From assembly GCF_030709675.1 (NCBI RefSeq), contig NZ_JAUZQD010000004.1, forward strand, positions 310,001-374,000: a stretch of DNA of 64,000 nt. The letters are read 5' to 3'. Of this stretch, positions 42,810-50,702 are shown piece after piece. The translations under genes and the position numbers were made by a program. Every line of letters starts with the position of its first letter. Position 1 is the first letter of the stretch. This DNA is from Symbioplanes lichenis. Lineage in GTDB: Bacteria; Actinomycetota; Actinomycetes; Mycobacteriales; Micromonosporaceae. The notes beneath the pieces are model-generated. The model saw only the letters and a list, made by a program, of their open reading frames with translations. It searched no databases and was not told the DNA's origin.

Positions 42810-43678
42810 CGCAGGCCGCCCGGGCGCTCCTCCACCACGACGTAGTCCTCCTCGACGACAGCGGGCGTGCCCGTGCCGGTCGCGGCGTACTCCGTACCCG
42901 TGGTGGTGTAGCCCGTCGTGGTGGTCGCCGGGTACCCGGTGGCCGGGGTGACCTGGTCGTACGAGGGCTGCTCGTAGGAGCTGAACTGATCGGTCGCGGG
43001 CTTGGCGTCCGGGTGCGAGACCTCGTCGGCCTTCATGACGCCCTTGCCCAGGCGGCCGACGACGAAGCCGGCGGCCAGCGCGGTCGCGAGGAAGGCGCCG
43101 GGGCGGCGGCGGGCGAAGTCGCCGACCTCGCGCAGCACGCCCTCGGGGCCGTTGCGGTCGAGGTAGTCGGCGAGCTGACGGCCGCCGTCGGCGACCCGGG
43201 AGACCACGGCCGCGGCCGGGCCCTCGGCGCGGTCGCCGCGCATCTCGTCCAGCTGGCCGGCGATGTCGCGGACCGTGCCGGAGAGCCGGTCGGTCTGGCT
43301 TCTGGCCTCGCCGGTGACCCGGTCGCGCACGTCGGAGGCGACGCTGCGGGCCTGGGTCTTCGCCTCGGACCCGACGCGGTGCGCCTGCTCCTTGACGGTG
43401 TCCTTGACCTCGCCCGCGGCCTGGCCGGCGGCCTGCTTCGACTGCCCGGCGACCTCCTTGGCCTGGTCCTTGACCTCGGCCGCCTTCTCCTTGGCCTGGT
43501 CCTTGACGCCGCCGCCGGTGCTGTCGCCGCCGGTGGTGGTGGTCGTCGGGGCCGGGTAGGTGGTCGCGTAGACCGGCTCGGCCGGGACGGTGGTGGCGGG
43601 ATAGGCCGGCGTGATCGGGACCTCGCCGTAGGGCTGCGACTCGTCCGGTGCGCGTGCGCCCGTGTACGGGTCACTCAT
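42806..43678 (-). CDS. Ala/Lys-rich membrane stress protein
   Basis: 290 residues from the ATG at 43678, with GGAGG before it. Residues 1-55 are a Pro/Thr/Tyr-rich cytoplasmic tail. Residues 56-130 are amphipathic helices of the LEA kind (KDQAKEKAAEVKDQAKEVAG). A membrane segment is near 205-225 (GAFLATALAAGFVVGRL), and the C-terminus is again Thr/Tyr-rich with VVEEDYVVVEERPGG. It is the first gene of the three-gene operon. No enzyme motif is seen. Confidence 0.75.
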   Translation of the reverse strand: MSDPYTGARAPDESQPYGEVPITPAYPATTVPAEPVYATTYPAPTTTTTGGDSTGGGVKDQAKEKAAEVKDQAKEVAGQSKQAAGQAAGEVKDTVKEQAHRVGSEAKTQARSVASDVRDRVTGEARSQTDRLSGTVRDIAGQLDEMRGDRAEGPAAAVVSRVADGGRQLADYLDRNGPEGVLREVGDFARRRPGAFLATALAAGFVVGRLGKGVMKADEVSHPDAKPATDQFSSYEQPSYDQVTPATGYPATTTTGYTTTGTEYAATGTGTPAVVEEDYVVVEERPGGLR

Positions 43679-43896
43679 GGCAACCTCCAAGGTGGTTCGT
43701 CCGTGTGTGCTACGCCCGTTCACCTACCCCGTCGATCGCCCCGGCTACCTCCTTGCCGTTGTGCAAATTCTGGCAAGAAATGCCTGCATGAAGACCATGA
43801 GAGCGGGTATGCGCGACGCCTTTTCCTTCTCCTAGCGGACCGATCGGATTAGGATGCTCGTGACGGTGACCGTCCGTACACAGAGGAGCGTCGGCG

Positions 43897-45108
43897 ATGG
43901 ACGAGGGCACGTACGACCGGCAGCGCCTGGGCCAGTGGCTGGCCGGCGAGGCACGCGGCTTCTCCCGTCGTGACCTGCTCAAACTCACCGCCCTCGCCGG
44001 CGCGGGCGTGGCCCTGGCGCCCACGGCGGCCCAGGCCGCGGCCGCCCCGATCGTCAAGCCGCTGCCGCCGGAGCTGTTCACCGTCTTCGGGACGAACGCG
44101 GAGACGCGCTGGTCCGCCCTGGCCGGCCAGGGCCACCTGGTGCCGATCGACCGGTTCTTCGTGCGCAACCACACGAGCACCCCGATCATCGACCAGGCCT
44201 CGTGGCGGCTGCACCTGACCGGCGCCGGGCTGCGGCGGGGGCCGGTCGATTACACGTACGGGCAGCTGCGCGCGCTTCCCGCGACCACCGTGACCACCGC
44301 CGTCGAGTGCGCGGGCAACGGCCGGAGCTTCTTCACCACGCAGCAGGGGCAGACCGTCTCGGGCACCGCGTGGCAGCTCGGCGCGATCGGCGTCGCCCGC
44401 TGGCGCGGGGTGCGGCTGGCCACGCTGCTGCACCACGCCGGCCTGCGCCCCGACGCCGTCGACGTGCTGCCGGTCGGTCTCGACCCGAACTACGTGACCG
44501 GCGGCGTGGATCTCGGCCCGGTGCGACGGCCGCTGCCGGTGCGCAAGGCGTTGCGGGACGTCCTGGTCGCGTACGAGATGAACGGGGAGCCGCTGCCCCC
44601 GGACCACGGCGCGCCGGTCCGCCTGATCGTCCCGCACTGGATCGGCATCGCGTCGATCAAGTGGCTGGGCAGCATCGAGGTGGCGACCGAGCCGCTCTTC
44701 TCGCCGTGGAACACGCAGTTCTACCGGCTGTTCGGCCCCGGCTTCCCGGCCGAGGGGCAGCCGTTCGACCGGCAGACGATCAAGAGCGCCTTCGAGCTCG
44801 ACCGCGGCGCCACCCTGCCCGCCGGGCGGACGACCCGCCTGACCGGACGGTCGTGGTCCGCCGCCGGGCCGATCAAGCACACCGACATCAGTACGGACGG
44901 AGGCGCCACCTGGCGCCGCGCCCGCCAGGTGGGCCCCGGCGTCGCGTGGCAGAGCTGGGAACTCGACTGGCGCCCGCCCGCCGGCTCGCACACCCTGCTG
45001 GCGCGGGCCACGGACGTTCACGGGAACACCCAGCCGGACGTCGCGACCTACAACGAGCTGGGTTACCTCTTCAACGCCGCCGTCCGCCATCCCGTCGTCG
45101 CCGCGTAA
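43897..45108 (+). CDS. Tat-exported molybdopterin oxidoreductase of the sulfite oxidase family
   Basis: 403 residues. The N-terminus has a twin-arginine signal (SRRDLLKLTALAGAGVALAP, cleavage near AQAAA). The Mo-cofactor domain has the Mo-ligand Cys138 in AVECAGNGRSFF, and the dimerisation domain (about 275-395) ends with NELGYLF. It lacks a cytochrome b5 domain, so electrons must go to a separate carrier. It is probably a periplasmic or secreted sulfite dehydrogenase-like enzyme; the substrate is unproven. GAGGAG precedes the ATG by about 8 bases. Its stop codon lies in the first of five short intergenic repeats. Confidence 0.92.
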   Translation: MDEGTYDRQRLGQWLAGEARGFSRRDLLKLTALAGAGVALAPTAAQAAAAPIVKPLPPELFTVFGTNAETRWSALAGQGHLVPIDRFFVRNHTSTPIIDQASWRLHLTGAGLRRGPVDYTYGQLRALPATTVTTAVECAGNGRSFFTTQQGQTVSGTAWQLGAIGVARWRGVRLATLLHHAGLRPDAVDVLPVGLDPNYVTGGVDLGPVRRPLPVRKALRDVLVAYEMNGEPLPPDHGAPVRLIVPHWIGIASIKWLGSIEVATEPLFSPWNTQFYRLFGPGFPAEGQPFDRQTIKSAFELDRGATLPAGRTTRLTGRSWSAAGPIKHTDISTDGGATWRRARQVGPGVAWQSWELDWRPPAGSHTLLARATDVHGNTQPDVATYNELGYLFNAAVRHPVVAA

Positions 45109-45300
45109 GCATCCGATGATTCCCGCCGGGCGCGAGGTGAGCATCGGATGATTCCCGTCGGCGGATTCGGTGAGCATCGGATGATTACCAGATGGCGCCG
45201 AGCAACCGACGAGCAGCTGGTGTGCCGTAAGCATCCGATGATTACGTCAACGGGCTGAGGCATCGTCGGCCCCGCGCGGGGTGAGCATCAGATGATTACC
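45105..45300 (+). repeat. Five dispersed copies of a 20-bp repeat between convergent genes
   Basis: Consensus GTRAGCATCSGATGATTMCS at 45105, 45137, 45170, 45227 and 45281, with start-to-start distances of 32, 33, 57 and 54 bp. Each carries the near-palindrome CATC-S-GATG. The first covers the stop of the sulfite-oxidase-like gene and the last overlaps the end of the TetR gene. The space 45109-45287 holds no gene. Confidence 0.9.
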
Positions 45301-45872
45301 GCGCCGAGGATGACCTCCCGCGCCGCCTCGAGGGTGGCCGGGAGGGCGGCGGGGTCGCGCCCGATGCGTTCGGCGCCCGCGCGCATGACCCCAGAGAGCA
45401 GCTCGACCACGAGCGGCACGTCGCCGACGGCCCGGAACTCCCCGCGCGTGATGCCCTGCCGGACGACGCTCTCGACCCCGGCGACGACGGCGTGCATGGG
45501 ACCGTCCACACCCTTCGGCGCCAGGAACAGCCGGAACATCAGCTGCAGCAGCGGGTCCCGGAAAGCCTCCAGCACCACCTCGGCGATCTCTCCCAGCCGC
45601 CCCGGAGCCGGCTCCTCGTCGCGCTCCGCGATGGCGGCCACCCGTTCGGCCGCCGGCTGCTCCGCCCGCTCGACCAGCGCGAGCACCAGCGCGGTCTTGT
45701 CGGCGCCGTAGTTGTAGAGCGTGTTGCGCGCCAGCCCGGCCCGGGCGGCGATGTGCCCCATGGTGATCGCGTCGTAGTCGCGCTCGGCGAGCAACTGCCG
45801 CACCGCCCCGGCGAGGTCGGCCCACACCATCTCGTGGTGCTCGGTGATGCTGGCTCCCCGGATCCGCGGCAT
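45288..45872 (-). CDS. TetR-family regulator
   Basis: 194 residues. Helix-turn-helix at about 22-65 with LLAERDYDAITMGHIAARAG and RNTLYNYGADKTALVLALV; the ligand domain is the TetR_C type with LLQLMFRLFLAPKG. It follows the SnoaL-like gene on the same strand, 142 bp away, with 22-bp tandem repeats between. Its best candidate operator is the double palindrome upstream of the SnoaL-like gene; inference. Confidence 0.87.
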   Translation of the reverse strand: MPRIRGASITEHHEMVWADLAGAVRQLLAERDYDAITMGHIAARAGLARNTLYNYGADKTALVLALVERAEQPAAERVAAIAERDEEPAPGRLGEIAEVVLEAFRDPLLQLMFRLFLAPKGVDGPMHAVVAGVESVVRQGITRGEFRAVGDVPLVVELLSGVMRAGAERIGRDPAALPATLEAAREVILGAVII

Positions 45873-45900
45873 CCGATCATCCTCCCATCCCGTCCCCGGA

Positions 45901-45988
45901 CCACCGCCGACCCATCACCGGGCCACCGCCGACCCATCGCCAGGCCACCGCCGACCCATCGCCAGGCCACCGCCGACCTATCACCGGG
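45901..45988. repeat. Four tandem copies of a 22-bp unit
   Basis: Four units of the type ccaccgccgacccatcgcca plus gg at 45901, 45923, 45945 and 45967, the middle two identical. They lie 28 bp upstream of the TetR start, in its leader, and end 26 bp before the SnoaL-like stop. Confidence 0.92.
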
Positions 45989-46014
45989 CGCGCGCGGCAC
46001 CGTGACCGGCAGGC

Positions 46015-46470
46015 TCAGCCTTGAGGCACGGCGGCGGCCAGGTGCGCGTTTTCCTGGTGGATCGCCGTCAGCCGTACGCGGGAGAGCCGCCACCCGTCCG
46101 GCGTGCGCACCGCGTCGTTGTCGTAGAAGCCGACAACCAGCCAGCGGTCCGGCCCCTCGGCCACGGGCAGCCAGTGCTCGGCACGGACGTGGGCGTGGAC
46201 GGTCGCGGTGTCGCCGTCGATGTCGACCACGTGCCCGGTGATGGCGTGATGCGTGGCTTCGAAGGGCGCGAACGTAGCAGCCAGCACGCCGATGTAATCA
46301 GCCAATGACACCGTCATCTCGGGCAGCCCGACGACCGAGGAGAAGTCGAGCGTGACGGTGTCCGTGAAGACGCTCGCGGGCAGGTCGGTGAACTCCTTGA
46401 GGTCCGCGATGTCGGCATAGCGGCCCATGAGTTCGACCAGCTCGTCGCGGTCAGTTTTTGTTGACAACAT
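46015..46470 (-). CDS. SnoaL/NTF2-like small protein
   Basis: 151 residues from the ATG at 46470. It has the SnoaL_4 pattern with LVELMGRYADIADLKEF near the start, THHAITGHVVDIDGDTATVHAHVRAEHW in the middle (described here in parts: ATHHAITGHVV, then ATVHAHVRAEHW) and DGWRLSRVRLTAIH at the end. These single-domain cone folds act as cyclases, isomerases or binding proteins; function unknown. Its promoter region is a compact double palindrome at 46470-46496, overlapping the start codon. Confidence 0.85.
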   Translation of the reverse strand: MLSTKTDRDELVELMGRYADIADLKEFTDLPASVFTDTVTLDFSSVVGLPEMTVSLADYIGVLAATFAPFEATHHAITGHVVDIDGDTATVHAHVRAEHWLPVAEGPDRWLVVGFYDNDAVRTPDGWRLSRVRLTAIHQENAHLAAAVPQG

Positions 46471-46496
46471 GTCGCAAAGATAGCGACACGGTGTCG
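46470..46496. promoter_or_regulatory. Overlapping TetR-like operators at the start of the SnoaL-like gene
   Basis: TGTCGC-7 bp-GCGACA at 46470-46488 overlaps a second palindrome CGACACGGTGTCG at 46484-46496. The shared half-site GCGACAC gives three phased half-sites. Probable target of the TetR gene at 45288-45872 in the same transcriptional unit. Confidence 0.6.
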
Positions 46497-46575
46497 TGAA
46501 AACAAGACCTCGAAACGGCCGGTCGAGCGGCGTAGCTTGAGGGGCGGGTAGTCGCCCTCCGGTGAGGAGCCACCG

Positions 46576-47574
46576 ATGAAGAAGCTCGTCAACGACCCCG
46601 CCGATGTCATCTCCGACGCCCTGCTCGGCTTCGCCGCCGCCCACCCCGAGGTCCGCGTCGACCACGAGCACCGGGTCGTGGTGCGCGGCGATGCCCCCGT
46701 ACGCGGGAAGGTGGGTCTGGTGTCCGGGGGTGGGTCGGGGCACGAGCCGCTGCACGCCGGGTTCGTCGGGCCGGGCATGCTCGACGCCGCGTGCGCGGGC
46801 GAGATCTTCACGTCGCCCGTGCCGGACCAGATGGTCGCCGCGACCCGGGCCGTGGACGGCGGGGCCGGGGTGCTGCACATCGTGAAGAACTACACGGGCG
46901 ACGTCATGAACTTCGAGATGGCCGCCGAGCTGGCCGAGGCCGGGACCGGCGTCAGCGTCACGGCCGTGGTGACCGACGACGACGTGGCCGTGCAGGACAG
47001 CCTCTACACCGCCGGGCGGCGCGGGGTCGGCGTGACCGTCCTGGTCGAAAAGCTTGCCGGGGCCGCCGCCGAGCAGGGCCGCCCGCTGGCCGGGGTCGCC
47101 GACGTCGCCCGCAAGGTCAACGCCAACGGCCGCAGCATGGGCGTCGCCCTCACCTCGTGCACGGTGCCCGCGGCGGGCAAGCCGACCTTCGACCTGCCGC
47201 CCGGCGAGATGGAGGTCGGCATCGGCATCCACGGCGAGCCCGGGCGCCGCCGCGTGCCGGTCGCCCCGGCGAGCGAGATCGCGGACATGCTCGTGAGCCC
47301 GATCCTCGCCGACCTCGACTACACGGGCAGCCCGGTGATCGCGTTCGTCAACGGCATGGGCGCGACGCCGCTGATCGAGCTGTACGTGATGTTCCACGAG
47401 GTCGGGCACCTGCTGGCCAAGGCCGGCGTGCCGGTGGCGCGGTCGCTCGTGGGGCCGTACATCACCAGTCTGGACATGGCCGGATGCTCGGTGACGCTGC
47501 TCCGCGCGGACGAGGAGCTGCTGCGGTTGTGGGACGCTCCGGTGCGTACGCCGGCGTTGCGGTGGGGGGTCTGA
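46576..47574 (+). CDS. dhaK: Dihydroxyacetone kinase subunit DhaK, PEP-dependent type
   Basis: 332 residues. DhaK binds dihydroxyacetone through a hemiaminal with His219 in GIGIHGEPG; the substrate loop [15 protein letters not shown] is present near residue 55. It ends with [11 protein letters not shown] like other DhaK. Length and lack of an attached DhaL domain fit the PTS-dependent class. A GAGGAG site lies 7 bases before the ATG. First gene of the dhaKL-M operon, divergent from the SnoaL-like gene. Confidence 0.95.
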   Translation: MKKLVNDPADVISDALLGFAAAHPEVRVDHEHRVVVRGDAPVRGKVGLVSGGGSGHEPLHAGFVGPGMLDAACAGEIFTSPVPDQMVAATRAVDGGAGVLHIVKNYTGDVMNFEMAAELAEAGTGVSVTAVVTDDDVAVQDSLYTAGRRGVGVTVLVEKLAGAAAEQGRPLAGVADVARKVNANGRSMGVALTSCTVPAAGKPTFDLPPGEMEVGIGIHGEPGRRRVPVAPASEIADMLVSPILADLDYTGSPVIAFVNGMGATPLIELYVMFHEVGHLLAKAGVPVARSLVGPYITSLDMAGCSVTLLRADEELLRLWDAPVRTPALRWGV

Positions 47575-47579
47575 GCCCG

Positions 47580-48203
47580 ATGGACACGGCCGCCCTGTCC
47601 GCGTGGGTGCGCGAGTTCGCCCGGCTCGTCCGGGAGAACAGGGAGCTGCTCACCGACCTCGACGCGGCGATCGGCGACGGCGACCACGGCCTCAACATGG
47701 ACCGCGGCCTGACCGCCGTGACCGCCGCCCTCGACGCGCACCCGCCGGACAGCCCCTCGGCCCTCTTCAAGCTGGCCGGCATGACCCTGATCAGCAAGGT
47801 GGGCGGCGCGAGCGGCCCGCTCTACGGCACGGCCTTCCTCCGCATGGCCGCCGCCGCGGACACCGTCGTCGACGCCCCCGGCTTCGCCAAGGTCCTCCGG
47901 GCCGGCCTTGACGGCGTGGCCGCCCGCGGCAAGGCCACCCCGGGCGACAAGACCATGCTCGACGCCCTCTCCCCCGCCGTCGACGCCCTCGACGACGCCC
48001 TGACCGCCGGCGAGCCGTTCGCCGGGGCGCTGGCCGCCGCGGTCCAGGCCGCCGAGGAGGGCCGCGAGGCGACGATCCCGCTGGTCGCCCGCAAGGGCCG
48101 CGCCAGCTATCTGGGCGAGCGCAGCGCCGGCCACGCCGACCCCGGCGCCACCTCGGTCACTCTGCTGCTGACCGCCGCCGCGGCCACCCTGACCGGCCCA
48201 TGA
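47580..48203 (+). CDS. dhaL: Dihydroxyacetone kinase subunit DhaL
   Basis: 207 residues from the ATG at 47580. DhaL holds ADP as a bound cofactor that is re-phosphorylated by DhaM and transfers the phosphate to DhaK-bound dihydroxyacetone. The metal-binding AIGDGDHGLNMDRG is at about 30-43, followed by KVGGASGPLYGTAF and GDKTMLDAL. It starts 6 bp after dhaK and overlaps the next gene by 4 bp. Confidence 0.95.
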   Translation: MDTAALSAWVREFARLVRENRELLTDLDAAIGDGDHGLNMDRGLTAVTAALDAHPPDSPSALFKLAGMTLISKVGGASGPLYGTAFLRMAAAADTVVDAPGFAKVLRAGLDGVAARGKATPGDKTMLDALSPAVDALDDALTAGEPFAGALAAAVQAAEEGREATIPLVARKGRASYLGERSAGHADPGATSVTLLLTAAAATLTGP

Positions 48204-50698
48204 CGGTCGGCCTGGTGGTGGTCTCCCACAGCCACCCCCTGGCCCGCGCCGCGGTGGCCCTGGCCGCGGAAATGGCCTCCGCCCCGGTGACCATCGAGAT
48301 CGCCGCCGGCATGGACGAATCCACCTTCGGCACCGACGCCGTAGCCATCGCCGCCGCGATGACCGCCGCCGACAGCGGGGACGGCGTGGTCGTCCTCATG
48401 GACCTCGGCAGCGCCGTCCTCTCCGCCGAGCTGGCGCTGGAGCTGCTCGATGCGGCGGCGCGCTCGCGGGTGGTGCTGTGTGCCGGGCCGCTGGTGGAGG
48501 GGCTGGTGGCGGCCACGGTCGCGGCCGCTGCGGGCGCCGGGCGGTCGGAGGTCGCCGAGGAAGCGCGTGCGGGCCTGGCGGGCAAGGTCGCGCAGGTCGG
48601 CGGTTCCGCTCCTTCCGGAGGTACGTCCTCCGCCCCCTCCCCCGGCGCGGCCACTCCTCCCGGGGGTACGTCCTCCGCTCCCACCTTCTCCCCCGGCGTG
48701 GCCGTTCCATCCGCCTCGGCCGGTCCTCCCACCCCAGCCGATCTTGACGCGGCGTCCACTGTCTCCGGCGCTCCTCCGGGTCGGGAAGTCACGGTGACCG
48801 TCGCCGATCCGCACGGCTTGCACGCCCGTCCCGCGGCGCGTCTGGTGACCGAGGTCCGGCGCCGCGACGTGCGGGTCACCTTGCGCAACGCCACCACGGG
48901 CTCGGCCTGGGTGCCGGCGTCGAGCCTGTCCGCGGTGGCGACACTGGGCGCCCTCCAAGGTCACCACCTGTCGGTACGCGCCTCGGGCCCGGCGGCGGAC
49001 GCGGTGACCGCCCGGATCGTCGCCCTCGTGTCCTCACCCGACGTCCCGCCCTCCCCCGCCGCCGCGTCGGGCGCCTCGTCCGGCATCGCCATCGGCCCGG
49101 CCGTCCGATGGCGTCCCGCCGACGTCTCCCCCGTTTCCCGTGCCGGGCATTCCGCGGGTTCCTTTGCCGGAGATTCCGCGGGTTCCCTTGCCGCGGATTC
49201 CGCAGGTTCCCTTGCCAAGGATCCCGCAGGTTCCCTTGCCGGGGATCTCGTGAGCGACGCTGCTGCGGAGGAAGACCGCCTGGCGGAGGCGCTGGCGGCC
49301 GTGCGGGAGGAGATCGGCCGCTTCCGGTCGCCGATCTTCGACGCGCATCTGCTGCTGCTCGACGATCTCGCCGGGCTCACGCAAGACCGCATCGCCTCGG
49401 GTGCCGCCGCTCCCCCCGCCTGGACCGCCGCCGTCGACCAGCTCGCCGCCCGGTTCGAGGCGCTGAGCTATCCCTATCTGCGCGGGCGCGCGGCGGACGT
49501 CCGCGCGCTGGGCGACCAGGTGCTGCGCGAGCTGCTCGGACTGCCCGCCGCCGGGCCGGCCGGGTCGGGTGTCCTCGTCGCGCCGGACCTCACCCCCGCC
49601 CAGGCCGCCGCGCTCGACCCGGCCCGGATCACCGGCGTGGTCCTGGCCGGCGGCAGCCCCACCTCCCACGCGGCGATCCTGCTCAAGGCGCGCGGCATCC
49701 CGGCCGTCACCGGCGCCGGACCCGCCGTCCTGTCAATACCCGACGGCACCCTGGTCGCCCTGGACGGCACGGGCGAGGTGGCCGTCGATCCGCCGGCCGC
49801 GCTACTGGCCTCCTTCCGCGCCCGCGCCGAAGCCGCCGCCGCCCGAAACGCACAATCGCTCATGCGCGCTTCGGCCCCGGCGCGCACAAGATCAGGCACC
49901 CCGATCACCGTGGCCGCCAACATCGGCTCCCTCGCGGACGCCCGAGCCGCGGCGGCGAACGGCGCGGACGAGGCCGGTCTGGTCCGCACCGAGTTCCTGT
50001 TCCTCGACCGCGACACCGCCCCGACCGTCGACGACCAGGCCGCCGCCTACCGATCGATCGCGGAGGCCCTGGGCGGGCGCCGCATCACCCTGCGCACCTT
50101 GGACGCGGGCAGCGACAAGCCGTTGCCCTACCTCCCGGCGCCCTCCGAGGCCAACCCGGCCCTCGGCCTCCGCGGCCTCCGCCACTCACTCGCCCACCCG
50201 GACCTGCTCACCACGCAACTCCTCGCCATGGCCCGCGTGGCCCGCGAGACGCCGATCAGCGTGATGTTCCCGATGGTCACGACGGTCGGCGAACTGCTGG
50301 CGGCCCGCCACCTCCTCGACAAGGCCCTGGCCGGATCCGAGCCGCCCGGCCTGCGCGTGGGCATGATGGTCGAAGTGCCGGCGGCGGCCCTGCATACGGC
50401 GGAATTCGCCCCGCACGTCGACTTCTTCAGCATCGGCACGAACGACCTCACCCAGTACACGCTGGCCACCGAGCGAGGCAACCCGGCACTGGCCGCCCTG
50501 AGCCACGGCCTCCACCCCGCCGTGCTCGACCTGATCACCACCGTCTGCACGAACGCGCAATCCAAACCGGTAGCAGTCTGCGGCGAACTGGCCGCCGACG
50601 AACAGGCCGCCCCCAAGCTGATCGCCGCCGGCGTCCGCGAACTGAGCGTCGCCCCGGCCTTCGTCCCCCTGGTCAAGGAGATCGTCCGCGCCACCTGA
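48200..50698 (+). CDS. dhaM: DhaM-HPr-Enzyme I fusion, phosphoryl donor for dihydroxyacetone kinase
   Basis: 832 residues. Three phosphocarrier domains lie in one chain. Residues 1-125 are the EIIA-mannose-like DhaM domain, with His10 in VVSHSHP. Residues 195-285 are HPr with His208 in DPHGLHARPAA. Residues 290-832 are Enzyme I with the swivelling-domain His490 in GGSPTSHAAILLKARG, the PEP-site RTEFLFL, FFSIGTNDLTQYT and Cys794 in AVCGELA. Pro/Ser-rich linkers join the domains, and four copies of an 8-residue repeat (HSAGSFAG to DPAGSLAG, residues 317-348) sit in the EI N-terminal helical domain. PEP can thus be used for DhaL re-phosphorylation without general PTS proteins. It overlaps dhaL by 4 bp. 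Confidence 0.95.
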   Translation: MTVGLVVVSHSHPLARAAVALAAEMASAPVTIEIAAGMDESTFGTDAVAIAAAMTAADSGDGVVVLMDLGSAVLSAELALELLDAAARSRVVLCAGPLVEGLVAATVAAAAGAGRSEVAEEARAGLAGKVAQVGGSAPSGGTSSAPSPGAATPPGGTSSAPTFSPGVAVPSASAGPPTPADLDAASTVSGAPPGREVTVTVADPHGLHARPAARLVTEVRRRDVRVTLRNATTGSAWVPASSLSAVATLGALQGHHLSVRASGPAADAVTARIVALVSSPDVPPSPAAASGASSGIAIGPAVRWRPADVSPVSRAGHSAGSFAGDSAGSLAADSAGSLAKDPAGSLAGDLVSDAAAEEDRLAEALAAVREEIGRFRSPIFDAHLLLLDDLAGLTQDRIASGAAAPPAWTAAVDQLAARFEALSYPYLRGRAADVRALGDQVLRELLGLPAAGPAGSGVLVAPDLTPAQAAALDPARITGVVLAGGSPTSHAAILLKARGIPAVTGAGPAVLSIPDGTLVALDGTGEVAVDPPAALLASFRARAEAAAARNAQSLMRASAPARTRSGTPITVAANIGSLADARAAAANGADEAGLVRTEFLFLDRDTAPTVDDQAAAYRSIAEALGGRRITLRTLDAGSDKPLPYLPAPSEANPALGLRGLRHSLAHPDLLTTQLLAMARVARETPISVMFPMVTTVGELLAARHLLDKALAGSEPPGLRVGMMVEVPAAALHTAEFAPHVDFFSIGTNDLTQYTLATERGNPALAALSHGLHPAVLDLITTVCTNAQSKPVAVCGELAADEQAAPKLIAAGVRELSVAPAFVPLVKEIVRAT
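49148..49243 (+). repeat. Four tandem 24-bp units in the Enzyme I part of dhaM
   Basis: Units at 49148, 49172, 49196 and 49220 of the type gattccgcgggttcccttgc plus four bases, encoding the octapeptide DSAGSLAx. They keep the frame and are inserted in the region that leads into the HPr-binding helices of Enzyme I (AAAEEDRLAEAL). Confidence 0.93.
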
Positions 50699-50702
50699 CC
50701 GC

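Noticed and set aside
45105..45300. Possible CRISPR array
   Set aside because: The repeats are short (20 bp), the spacing varies between 32 and 57 bp, and no cas gene is near. The 41-, 47- and 22-bp arrays have no spacers at all.
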